DNA of 55,983 nucleotides from JANMDU01 sp043777675 (GTDB lineage Bacteria; Pseudomonadota; Gammaproteobacteria; Burkholderiales; Burkholderiaceae_C): positions 1 to 55,983 of the forward strand of contig JAYWHR010000021.1 of assembly GCA_043777675.1 (NCBI GenBank), read 5' to 3'. Positions 25,012 to 32,348 of this stretch are shown here, piece after piece. The notes under the pieces were generated by a model. The model was not told where the DNA came from. It did no database searches and was given only the letters and a program-made list of their open reading frames with translations. Position 1 is the stretch's first letter. Each line of letters opens with the position of its first letter. The position numbers were made by a program, and so were the translations under genes.

Positions 25012-26148
25012 TCACACCATCACCGGCTCCGGCTCCAGCAAAATCCCAAAGCGCTCATACACACTGGTTTGGATCGCTTTGGCCAGCGTCATCACCTCGC
25101 CGCCGGTAGCCGGAGTGGCCGTACCCGTGCCTTTGTTGATCAAGACGAGGGCTTGGTTTTCATACACGCCGGCATTACCCACGCCGCGCCCTTTCCAGCC
25201 ACAGGCATCGATCAGCCAGCCGGCGGCGAGCTTGATGGAGCCATCGGCCATTTTGTAGCTGACCACGCGCGGCTCGCGAGCAACGATATCGGACCACTGC
25301 TCAGGTGTGACGAAGGGGTTTTTAAAGAAGCTGCCGGCATTGCCAATCACCTTGGGATCGGGCAGTTTGGCGCGGCGGATCTGCACCACCCAATCGAAGA
25401 TTTGCTGAGCGCTGGGAATGAGCTCGGGCAGCATATTCGCCCAAGTGCGGCGCGAGATTTGCTCTCCTTTTAATAGCGCACTACGCAGGCTTTCTGCCGG
25501 CGAACTGTCCATTTTCTTTAAAAAATCCATGTATTTTCGGCTGATATCGGCATACGTGATGTCAGGCCGCCACGCCTTGGGCAGCGAAAAGCGCACAGCT
25601 GTAATCACGGCTTTGCCCAGCAGCCCGGTTTGCGTGGCGTGCTTAAACACCGAATCCCGGTAGCCAAACGCGCATTGCGACGCTTCCAAAGTAAACAGCT
25701 CGCCCGTATGCAGATTCACCGCATCCAAGCTGTGAAAACGATCTTGCAGCTCCACGCCATAAGCGCCAATGTTTTGCACTGGAGAAGCGCCCACGCTGCC
25801 TGGAATCAGCGCCAAATTCTCCAGCCCCGGCATGCCTTGCGCCACGCTCCAAGCCACAAACCCGTGCCAATCCTCACCCGCCCCCGCTTCCACGATGAAA
25901 TGCTTGGCTGTCTCGCTGTGCAGCCGTTTGCCCATCATCTCGATTTTGAGCACCAGTGGCTTCACATCGCCGGTGAGCACGATATTACAACCGCCGCCGA
26001 GAACGAAAGGCGGTTTGGAGGCGAAATCACCCTCTGCGCAAGCCGCTTGCAGCTCCTCCACGGTGCGAATGCGCACCAGCTGATGTGCCTTGGCGACGAT
26101 GCCAAAGCTGTTATAGGACTTCAGGGGGACATTTTTTTCAACAATCAT
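25012..26148 (-). CDS. murB: UDP-N-acetylenolpyruvoylglucosamine reductase
   Basis: FAD-dependent enzyme that reduces UDP-GlcNAc-enolpyruvate to UDP-MurNAc in peptidoglycan synthesis. Seen: VPLKSYNSFGIVAKA, FVLGGGCNIVL (FAD site), NLALIPGSVGASPVQNIGAYG, the CAFGYRDSVFK block, and the proton-donor serine in LPDPKVIGNAGSFFKNP. At 378 residues it is longer than the usual 340-350. The extra length lies at about residues 206-243, between DISRKYMDFL and the SAQQIFDWVVQIRR block, and is partly encoded by a dispersed repeat copy (SSPAESLRSALLKGE). Catalytic residues are intact, so the protein is probably active. It is divergent from yajQ. Confidence 0.95.
   Translation of the reverse strand: MIVEKNVPLKSYNSFGIVAKAHQLVRIRTVEELQAACAEGDFASKPPFVLGGGCNIVLTGDVKPLVLKIEMMGKRLHSETAKHFIVEAGAGEDWHGFVAWSVAQGMPGLENLALIPGSVGASPVQNIGAYGVELQDRFHSLDAVNLHTGELFTLEASQCAFGYRDSVFKHATQTGLLGKAVITAVRFSLPKAWRPDITYADISRKYMDFLKKMDSSPAESLRSALLKGEQISRRTWANMLPELIPSAQQIFDWVVQIRRAKLPDPKVIGNAGSFFKNPFVTPEQWSDIVAREPRVVSYKMADGSIKLAAGWLIDACGWKGRGVGNAGVYENQALVLINKGTGTATPATGGEVMTLAKAIQTSVYERFGILLEPEPVMV
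25466..25507 (-). repeat. TAGCCGGC dispersed repeat, copy 6 (inside murB)
   Basis: Read on the gene strand: CAGTTCGCCGGCAGAAAGCC, then TGCGTAGTGCGCTATTAAAAGG. It is in frame with murB and codes for SSPAESLRSALLKGE, in a region where ordinary MurB proteins have only a short link. Confidence 0.75.
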
Positions 26149-26193
26149 CCTACAATTGTCTCACCTGAAAATAAACACCTTTGCGAGAGCGCC

Positions 26194-26679
26194 ATGCCCA
26201 GTTTTGATACCGTTTGCGAACCCAACTTGGTTGAAGTAAAAAATGCGGTCGAAAACGCCGCCAAAGAAATCGGCACCCGCTTCGATTTCAAAGGCACCAG
26301 CGCCTCCATCGAATTCAAAGACAAAGAGATCACTCTCATTGGCGACGCCGATTTCCAGCTCGTACAGATCGACGATCTTTTGCGCGGCAAGCTTACCAAG
26401 CGCAGCGTAGATATACGCTTCTTGGATGTGGGCGACGTGCAAAAAATCGGCGGCGACAAGGTCAAGCAAGTCATCAAAGTGCGCGAAGGCATCGCCCAAG
26501 AAGACAGCAAAAAAATCCAGCGCCTCATCAAAGACAGCAAAATCAAAGTGCAAGCCAGCATCCAAGGCGAATCCGTTCGAGTCACGGGAGCAAAGCGTGA
26601 TGATCTGCAAGCGGCGATGGCGATGATCAGACAAGACATGGCGGATATTCCGCTGTCATTTAATAATTTTAGAGATTGA
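26194..26679 (+). CDS. yajQ: YajQ family cyclic-di-GMP-binding / nucleotide-binding protein
   Basis: 161-residue DUF520 protein. The ATG at 26194 is chosen because MPSFDTVCEPNLVEVKNAVE is the universal family start; the frame is open far upstream only as the shadow of murB. Ends with the typical DIPLSFNNFRD. Two alpha/beta domains bind nucleotides, and some members bind cyclic di-GMP and control transcription. It is divergent from murB with 45 bp between start codons. A repeat copy follows its stop. Confidence 0.96.
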   Translation: MPSFDTVCEPNLVEVKNAVENAAKEIGTRFDFKGTSASIEFKDKEITLIGDADFQLVQIDDLLRGKLTKRSVDIRFLDVGDVQKIGGDKVKQVIKVREGIAQEDSKKIQRLIKDSKIKVQASIQGESVRVTGAKRDDLQAAMAMIRQDMADIPLSFNNFRD

Positions 26680-26697
26680 TTTTTTCTCTCATTTTTG

Positions 26698-26756
26698 AAG
26701 TGTTTTAAGCACTTTGCCGGCGTATTTATTGCGTGTATCGCTATTGAATTAATAGC
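26698..26756 (+). repeat. TAGCCGGC dispersed repeat, copy 7, with flanking left hairpin
   Basis: Core TTGCCGGCGTATTTATTGCG (from 26713) and the perfect terminal inverted repeat GCTATTGAATTAATAGC (26740-26756). Immediately before the core, AAGTGTTTTAAGCACTT (26698-26714) can also fold into a hairpin, suggesting that the full unit is about 60 bp. Confidence 0.85.
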
Positions 26757-26783
26757 ATCTGCTTGGTAGCTTTTTGCCGTCGA

Positions 26784-26876
26784 CTGCGGTTGGGCTGTCT
26801 CCCGCAACGAAATAAAGGGGGAATGCGGGCGCAGCCCGCAGGAGGACATTCGTGGAGGGGGACAGCCCAAGCGCAG
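26784..26876. repeat. 93-bp element with 20-bp terminal inverted repeats
   Basis: Left end CTGCGGTTGGGCTGTCTCCC (26784-26803) and right end GGGGGACAGCCCAAGCGCAG (26857-26876) are inverted copies with two mismatches. The centre carries the perfect palindrome GCGGGCGCAGCCCGC (26825-26839). No reading frame is evident. It lies between two repeat copies in the 403-bp gap between yajQ and fic and looks like a small non-autonomous mobile element or a strong RNA hairpin. Confidence 0.65.
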
Positions 26877-26936
26877 TTGGCTCGCCAAGGTCTCCGAGCT
26901 CAACGAAAGTACAAAAAATAAAGCGAAAAGAGCCAC

Positions 26937-26979
26937 TCGCCGGCATCAAACCTGCGCAGAGTGCTCATCTTTCAATAGC
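26937..26979 (+). repeat. TAGCCGGC dispersed repeat, copy 8
   Basis: CTCGCCGGCATCAAACCTGC, then GCAGAGTGCTCATC and AATAGC. It is the second copy in the yajQ-fic gap and has the CTCATCTTTC variant of the right arm shared with copy 9, marking these two as a subfamily. About 100 bp of AT-rich sequence follows it up to fic, with no other feature seen. Confidence 0.8.
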
Positions 26980-27082
26980 AATTGCTTTTCATAGCCCACC
27001 CGGGAGCAATACGTAATTTACCAAAATATATACCTTTAGATCATTTTTTGTCAAAAATCTCCATTTAATCCATAATTAAGCA

Positions 27083-28642
27083 ATGGAAGATCAAAATTTA
27101 GCAGGCGGCGCATGGCTCGTCACTCGATACAGCCTGTCTTTGGTCATGCCATTGACCGTGAACAGCAGCATTGGCGGGCGGCGGCGGACGTTGGAGTCTG
27201 CGGGGCACTGCACTGAAACTTTTGTGGAGAGCATGCGCCCGCGGCCGAATTTGCGTGGGCATTTGACTTTTCATCTGAAGCACGAGGTGCTGCATCTGGA
27301 GATGTTGGCGCGCTTGTTTGAGCAGATCAACGTAGCCGAGCTGGTGGCTTGGATGGATGATGAACCGAGCGGGCAATATGCGCGCCGCGCTGGTTTTTTG
27401 TTTGAATGGCTGACTGGGCGCACATTAGCTATTCAATCCACCATCGCAGGCGGTTATGTTGATCTGATTGACGATCAGAAATTAGTGGCGGCTTCTCCCG
27501 GCCTGTCAAAGCCCAATCTTCGCTGGCGCGTGAAAGACAATTTGCCGGGCACGCCGGCTTTCTGCCCCATGGTTCGCAAAACCTCTGCTGCGCAGCAAGC
27601 GATGGCAGTGAATGTGCAGAGCTTGATTGAAGAGCTGGCGCAGGAGTTTGGCGATGAAATGCTGATGCGCTCAGCCGTTTGGATGACTTTGCGAGAGAGC
27701 AAAGCCAGCTTCGCGATGGAAGGCGAGGCAAATGCCACCGACCGCGTGCAACGCTTTGCAGATGTGTTGGCGCGGCGCACGGGGCAAGGCGATTTGCCGC
27801 TGGATTCCGAGAGTTTGGCGCAGCTGCAATCAGACATTCTGGGGCAAAGAAATACGCAGCAGCAGTTTGGCATTCGCCAGTCTCCGGTGTTTGTGGGGCA
27901 AAGCCTGCATTTTCAAAATGTGGTGCATTACATTGCGCCGCCAGCGAGCGATGTGCAGGCGATGTTGGAAGGCTTAGCTACATTTATCGAGCGCACGAAG
28001 GGACAGTCTGCGGTGATGCGAAGCGCGGTGGCAGCTTTTGGATTTGTGTATATCCACCCGCTGGCCGATGGCAACGGGCGCGTGCATCGCTTGCTGATCA
28101 ACGATATCTTGCGCCGCGATGGTGCGACAGAAGACCCGATGATCTTGCCAGTTTCTTCTGTGATGGATCAAGGCTCAGCACAGCGCCGCGCTTACGATCA
28201 GATTTTGGACAGTATTTCGCGCCCTTTGATGGCGCACGTGAGAGGGCATTACGAATTCACGTCTGCTCAAACTCTGTATCCAGACGGCATACGCTCCGAT
28301 TTTGTTTTCAATGGCGATGCGCTAGCGCGGCCTCTTTGGCGCTATCTAGATTTAACTTCGCATGTGGTGTATTTGGCCGATGTGATTGAGCGCACGATCA
28401 GGGAAGATATGCGCGAAGAATCCCGCATCAAGCGCAACCATGACAGAGCAAGAGCGGCGATCAAAAGCATCATTGAAATGCCTGATGCGCAGGTAGATCG
28501 AATCATCAGGTCTGCGCAAGACAACGCCGGCACGCTCACCAATGCGCTCGCGAAAGAACTACCAGCGCTCGCCGAGCCAGGGCTTTGGGAGGATATTGTG
28601 GTAGCGGTGAGACTAGCTTTTGATGATAAAAAGAGGCTTTAG
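27083..28642 (+). CDS. Fic family protein (class II, self-inhibited)
   Basis: 519 residues. The Fic core holds HPLADGNGRVHR (325-336), close to the canonical HPFxxGNGRxxR with Leu for Phe. An inhibitory motif SFAMEG (209-214; S/TxxxEG/N) lies N-terminal to the core, as in class II Fic proteins that hold themselves inactive. Fic enzymes usually transfer AMP to Ser, Thr or Tyr of target proteins. The 140-residue N-terminal part is not recognised; the C-terminal part (about 430-519) is helical. No antitoxin gene is adjacent, in line with in-cis inhibition. The stop codon TAG is the first three bases of a TAGCCGG repeat copy, so the C-terminus may be truncated. Confidence 0.92.
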   Translation: MEDQNLAGGAWLVTRYSLSLVMPLTVNSSIGGRRRTLESAGHCTETFVESMRPRPNLRGHLTFHLKHEVLHLEMLARLFEQINVAELVAWMDDEPSGQYARRAGFLFEWLTGRTLAIQSTIAGGYVDLIDDQKLVAASPGLSKPNLRWRVKDNLPGTPAFCPMVRKTSAAQQAMAVNVQSLIEELAQEFGDEMLMRSAVWMTLRESKASFAMEGEANATDRVQRFADVLARRTGQGDLPLDSESLAQLQSDILGQRNTQQQFGIRQSPVFVGQSLHFQNVVHYIAPPASDVQAMLEGLATFIERTKGQSAVMRSAVAAFGFVYIHPLADGNGRVHRLLINDILRRDGATEDPMILPVSSVMDQGSAQRRAYDQILDSISRPLMAHVRGHYEFTSAQTLYPDGIRSDFVFNGDALARPLWRYLDLTSHVVYLADVIERTIREDMREESRIKRNHDRARAAIKSIIEMPDAQVDRIIRSAQDNAGTLTNALAKELPALAEPGLWEDIVVAVRLAFDDKKRL

Positions 28643-28682
28643 CCGGTATGAAACCCGCGCGGAGTGCTCTTCTTTTTATAGC
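28639..28682 (+). repeat. TAGCCGGC dispersed repeat, copy 9
   Basis: TTAGCCGGTATGAAACCCGC, then GCGGAGTGCTCTTC and TATAGC. Its TAG is the fic stop codon. It fills the 58-bp gap between fic and the convergent DUF4394 gene. Confidence 0.8.
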
Positions 28683-28700
28683 AATGTTCACGCAGAAGCA

Positions 28701-29618
28701 TCAGGGCTCCAAAGCCATTGCACGAATGCCTTCGCTCACGCCAATCGTACCAATCGGCTGCGCGGCGCCAGTCTTCAAATCCAACGTGTACAAGCGTGTG
28801 CCTTTCAGTTCTTTGCCGTTCAAGGCTGCAAAAGCCACATCGCTGAGCGCCTGAATATCAAAAGCTGCATCTTCAAAATTTACCCCCAGTTTGCCCACGG
28901 TGAACATTTGCCCGGTGTTGGGCGAAACCATCGGATTACTACCCTCGCGTGAGCCTTGCGTCACGAGTGCACCAGTGGCAGCGTCGAGGGCGAAATTGGT
29001 GGTGATTTTCGGATCGGCTTTGTTGTAACTGTAAGCCGCGCCCACGATGCTGGGCTTTTTGCCGGCGTTGGCGTCGCTCGCGGCGTAGGCCAGCGGGCCG
29101 TCGATTTGCACGCCATCGACGTTAGGGTTGCTGTCCACCACCGCGCCGGTATCGGGATGCAGGCGCAGATTTTGGCCGGTGTTGCTGATCACGCGGATGC
29201 GATCCACAGTTGGGTTGAAATCAAAGCCAAACATCGTGCCATCCAGCTTGACGGCGAAAGACCCGCTGCCCACTTGCGTGAGCTGGCCAGAATCTTCGTT
29301 GAGCGTGTAAAGCCGCCCGCTGCTGCCCAAGGCATACAGCGTGTCTTTAGAAATGCGGTAATCGATGCCCAAAATCACCTCGCCCGGCTGCAAGCCCACA
29401 ATCGCCTTGCTGGCGATGATCTTCTGCGGCTGGCCGGCATTGAAGCGAATCAGCTGATGCGAAGTCGTCACAGCCACGGCCTTCTCAGCGCGAGTTTGCC
29501 CCATGGGCTCCTGCATGCTGGCGCAGCTTGCCAAAGTCATGGCGACTGTGGCAGCCATGACCAATGCCGTGCGGCGCACGGGGGAGAAAGAGCGGAAATT
29601 TTTGGCGCTATCAGACAT
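28701..29618 (-). CDS. DUF4394 domain lipoprotein
   Basis: 305 residues from the ATG at 29618, which has AAGGA upstream; 19 codons more upstream lack a ribosome site. The N-terminus is a signal peptide with lipobox TLASC. The rest is DUF4394, a beta-propeller-like domain with repeated strands, for example IVGLQPGEVILGIDYR, LYALGSSGRLYTLNEDSGQL, FGFDFNPTVDRIRVISNTGQ and LYTLDLKTGAAQPIG. The function of the family is unknown; it is exported and probably anchored to the outer membrane. It ends next to a repeat copy. Confidence 0.9.
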   Translation of the reverse strand: MSDSAKNFRSFSPVRRTALVMAATVAMTLASCASMQEPMGQTRAEKAVAVTTSHQLIRFNAGQPQKIIASKAIVGLQPGEVILGIDYRISKDTLYALGSSGRLYTLNEDSGQLTQVGSGSFAVKLDGTMFGFDFNPTVDRIRVISNTGQNLRLHPDTGAVVDSNPNVDGVQIDGPLAYAASDANAGKKPSIVGAAYSYNKADPKITTNFALDAATGALVTQGSREGSNPMVSPNTGQMFTVGKLGVNFEDAAFDIQALSDVAFAALNGKELKGTRLYTLDLKTGAAQPIGTIGVSEGIRAMALEP

Positions 29619-29749
29619 GGTGTTTTCCTTGCGAGTAGGGTTGAATTGATGCACAGTTGGATGCCACTGCTGCATGTTTTACGCACCAACTAGCTTATTG
29701 GATTCAGCCTAGGAAGGCAGGGTTTTTCTCTTGCGGATTCAATGAAGCG

Positions 29750-29818
29750 ATGAAAACACGATTCTTCCTTGCTTTCGCCATCCTAGCCTGCGCCAGCGTC
29801 CAAGCCACCAACCTTTGA
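29750..29818 (+). pseudogene. Signal-peptide-only small ORF
   Basis: 22 codons, MKTRFFLAFAILACASVQAT then NL and stop: a complete Sec signal peptide with an AxA-like cleavage site and almost nothing after it. It looks like the start of a lost exported protein, with the rest deleted. Translation is not certain. The 227-bp gap that holds it contains nothing else except the vapB operator. Confidence 0.35.
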
Positions 29819-29852
29819 CTCGGCCCTTAAGCCGCTACGTTGATTTGATACC

Positions 29853-29868
29853 ATTTTGATGTCAAAAT
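29853..29868. promoter_or_regulatory. Operator-like palindrome upstream of vapBC (29903)
   Basis: ATTTTGATGTCAAAAT: 7-bp perfect arms around TG, 35 bp before the antitoxin start. TTGATT at 29840-29845 with CAAAAT 17 bp on gives a weak promoter overlapping it. It fits autoregulation by the toxin-antitoxin complex. Confidence 0.5.
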
Positions 29869-29902
29869 ACAAGCATTCGCATTTTATTGAAGTGGAATCA
29901 TT

Positions 29903-30178
29903 ATGAGCGCCGTCACACTCCGAGATTTGCCCGACGATTTGCATGCTTTTTTAAAAGCTGATGCGGCTGCCAACCATCGCTCGTTTAACAAGCAAGTGAT
30001 CGTGGCGCTAGATGCCTATCGACAAAGCGCCGCACACTACAAGAAACCTGAACTCACGCCAGAAGAAAAAATCGCGCGTGTTCAAGAGATTCAAGCGCAA
30101 ATACGCCGCAAACTCAAACCCGACAGCCGCACTGCCGATGAGCTGATTGGCTATGGCGACGACGGGCTATTTGCATGA
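29903..30178 (+). CDS. vapB: Type II antitoxin, FitA/VapB-like ribbon-helix-helix protein
   Basis: 91 residues. MSAVTLRDLPDDLHAFLKAD followed by AAANHRSFNKQVIVALDAY is a FitA-type ribbon-helix-helix DNA-binding domain (Arc-like). The C-terminal tail, with basic and acidic stretches (QIRRKLKPDSRTADELI), would bind the toxin. The stop overlaps the toxin start as ATGA (30175-30178). The palindrome at 29853 is the likely operator. Confidence 0.9.
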   Translation: MSAVTLRDLPDDLHAFLKADAAANHRSFNKQVIVALDAYRQSAAHYKKPELTPEEKIARVQEIQAQIRRKLKPDSRTADELIGYGDDGLFA

Positions 30179-30570
30179 CTCGTCTCGTCGTTGATACGTC
30201 TGCGCTGATTGCCATTTGTTTGGATGAGCCTGAGGCTGCTGTGATGCGACAGACCATGGCCGAGTGCACACAATTGTGGATCAGTGCGCCATCTATGTTG
30301 GAGCTTGGCATCGTGGGGTTGCAGCGCGGCATCGCGAGTGAATCTCTTTCGCTGCTGGAGAGTTTCAACATCAAAGTCGCCGCTTTCGATGAAGCTTTGG
30401 CCAAAGAAGCCATCGCCGCATTCGAGCGCTTCGGAAAAGGCCGGCACAAAGCGGCCTTGAATTTTGGTGATTGCTGCAGCTACGCGCTAGCGCAATCACG
30501 CGATCTGCCCTTGTTATTCAAGGGCTCAGATTTTTCGCAGACTGATGTACGCATCGCGCTGCACAACTAA
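30175..30570 (+). CDS. vapC: Type II toxin VapC, PIN-domain ribonuclease
   Basis: 131 residues. PIN acidic residues: Asp in LVVDTSALIAI, Glu in APSMLELGIV, Asp in LNFGDCCSYALAQ and Asp in FSQTDVRIAL. It matches the VapC at 24239 in layout, including the GRHKAALNFGD and LLFKGSDF blocks, so the two loci may be old duplicates or repeated acquisitions. Coupled to the antitoxin by a 4-bp overlap. Confidence 0.93.
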   Translation: MTRLVVDTSALIAICLDEPEAAVMRQTMAECTQLWISAPSMLELGIVGLQRGIASESLSLLESFNIKVAAFDEALAKEAIAAFERFGKGRHKAALNFGDCCSYALAQSRDLPLLFKGSDFSQTDVRIALHN

Positions 30571-30585
30571 TTCATCCATCTGGCC

Positions 30586-31722
30586 ATGTCCGAACGCGTC
30601 ATCCCCCTTTTCGATCAACGTCTTGCGGCGTTTAATGCAAGTGTTCCTGCACAAAAAATTGCAGCCACTGGATTGCTGGGCGACACGCTCGGCCGCCCGC
30701 TGCGCGATCTGCGCATTAGCGTCACGGATCGCTGTAACTTCCGTTGCGCTTATTGCATGCCCAAGGAAGTGTTTGACAAAGACTACGCTTACCTACCGCA
30801 AAACGCCCTGCTCTCGTTTGAGGAAATCACGCGTACCGCTCGCCTCTTTGTGGCTCATGGCGTACGCAAGCTGCGGTTAACTGGCGGCGAGCCGCTGCTG
30901 CGTAAAAATATTGAAGTGCTGATCAATATGCTTGCCGCGATTGAAACACCCGATGGTCAGCCGCTGGATATCACGCTCACCACCAATGGCAGCCTGCTGC
31001 GCAAAAAAGCGCAAGCTTTGAAAGACGCGGGCCTGAAGCGCCTCACGGTGAGCTTGGATGGCTTAGACGATGCTGTGTTCAAGAAAATGAACGATGTGGA
31101 TTACCCGGTGGCCGATGTGCTCGCGGGTATTGAAGCTGCGCAGGCAGTCGGCTTCAAGAGCATAAAAGTCAACATGGTCGTGCAGCGCGGTACGAATGAC
31201 GCACAGATTTTGCCCATGGCCAAGCATTTCAAAGGCAGTGGCGTCACGTTGCGCTTCATCGAATATATGGATGTGGGCGCAACGAATGGCTGGCGGATGA
31301 ATGAGGTGATGCCATCGCGTGAGGTGATGCAGCTCGTTCATGCCAAGCTGCCTTTGGTTCAGCTCGAAGCCAGCGCTCCCGGCGAAACGGCTGAGCGTTG
31401 GGGTTATGCTGATGCAAGCGGCAAGCATGATCCAGCCGTGGGCGAAATCGGCCTCATCAGCTCCGTGACCCAAGCCTTCTGCGGCGACTGCAATCGCGCC
31501 CGCCTCTCCACAGACGGCAAGCTCTACCTCTGCCTGTTCGCAAGCCAAGGCCACGATCTGCGCAGCCTGATTCGTAGCGGCGCGAGTGACGAAGATATCT
31601 CGAGCGCCATCGGCCAAATCTGGCACCAACGAGACGACCGCTATTCCCAACTCCGCAGCGAACTCGCACCAGACCAGTCTACCGGCGCACGCAAGGTGGA
31701 AATGAGCTACATCGGAGGATAA
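30586..31722 (+). CDS. moaA: GTP 3',8-cyclase MoaA
   Basis: 378-residue radical-SAM enzyme for the first step of molybdenum cofactor synthesis (GTP to 3',8-cyclo-GTP). It has both clusters: the N-terminal SAM cluster in VTDRCNFRCAYCMP (CxxxCxxC) and the C-terminal GTP-binding cluster in TQAFCGDCNRARLSTDGKLY then LCLF. The essential C-terminal GlyGly is present (SYIGG). It lies 15 bp after the vapC gene and directly precedes mobA; the GGAGGA encoding its last Gly-Gly also serves as the mobA ribosome site. Confidence 0.97.
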   Translation: MSERVIPLFDQRLAAFNASVPAQKIAATGLLGDTLGRPLRDLRISVTDRCNFRCAYCMPKEVFDKDYAYLPQNALLSFEEITRTARLFVAHGVRKLRLTGGEPLLRKNIEVLINMLAAIETPDGQPLDITLTTNGSLLRKKAQALKDAGLKRLTVSLDGLDDAVFKKMNDVDYPVADVLAGIEAAQAVGFKSIKVNMVVQRGTNDAQILPMAKHFKGSGVTLRFIEYMDVGATNGWRMNEVMPSREVMQLVHAKLPLVQLEASAPGETAERWGYADASGKHDPAVGEIGLISSVTQAFCGDCNRARLSTDGKLYLCLFASQGHDLRSLIRSGASDEDISSAIGQIWHQRDDRYSQLRSELAPDQSTGARKVEMSYIGG

Positions 31723-31724
31723 AC

Positions 31725-32348
31725 ATGAGCATGATTACAGCGGTCGTCTTAGCCGGAGGCCGGGGCTCGCGCATGGGCGGGGTCGATAAAGGTCTGCAAA
31801 CCTTTCGCGGGATGCCCCTGGTGATGCATGCGCTGATGCGTTTGCAGATGCAGGAAGGCGCTTTGATCGGCGAGAGCATGGTGAACGCGAATCGAAATTT
31901 GTCGGCTTATGAGTCGATGGGCGTGTCTGTTTGGCCGGATGCTTCACCCGATGAATTTGCTGGGCCACTGGCAGGCTTTCTCACTGGGCTGGAGCGCTGC
32001 GAATCGCCGTATCTGCTGACAGTGCCTTGCGACACACCGCTCTTTCCATTGGATTTAGCGCAGCGCTTGATGAATGCGCTTGAGCAAGCCAATGCAGATA
32101 TCGCTGTGGCAAGCGCACCCGAGGTGGACAAAGATGGCCAAATGCGCACACGCCCACAGCCGGTGTTTTGCTTGGCTAAAGCCGAACTTATGGAAAGTTT
32201 GATGGCCTTCATGCAGGGCGGTGGCCGCAAGATTGACGCTTGGACAGCGCAGCACCGCGTGGCGCATGTGGCGTTTGACACCGAGCGCGACGATAAAAAT
32301 GCCTTTGCCAATGTCAACACGCTGCAAGAATTGCATGCGCTTGAGTGA
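31725..32348 (+). CDS. mobA: Molybdenum cofactor guanylyltransferase MobA
   Basis: 207 residues. The GTP-binding N-terminus VVLAGGRGSRMGGVDKGLQT is diagnostic; VPCDTPLFPLDL holds the metal-binding Asp, and RPQPVFCLAK is typical. It links GMP to molybdopterin to make the guanine-dinucleotide form of the cofactor. The start is preceded by a strong GGAGGA at the end of moaA. Its stop overlaps the eptA-like start. Confidence 0.96.
   Translation: MSMITAVVLAGGRGSRMGGVDKGLQTFRGMPLVMHALMRLQMQEGALIGESMVNANRNLSAYESMGVSVWPDASPDEFAGPLAGFLTGLERCESPYLLTVPCDTPLFPLDLAQRLMNALEQANADIAVASAPEVDKDGQMRTRPQPVFCLAKAELMESLMAFMQGGGRKIDAWTAQHRVAHVAFDTERDDKNAFANVNTLQELHALE

Noticed and set aside
24595..25473. 292-codon plus-strand frame across vapBC and murB
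   Set aside because: Runs antisense over three well-supported genes and shows no domain.
26145..26936. 263-codon minus-strand frame over yajQ
   Set aside because: Antisense shadow of yajQ extending into the repeat-filled gap; no homology visible.
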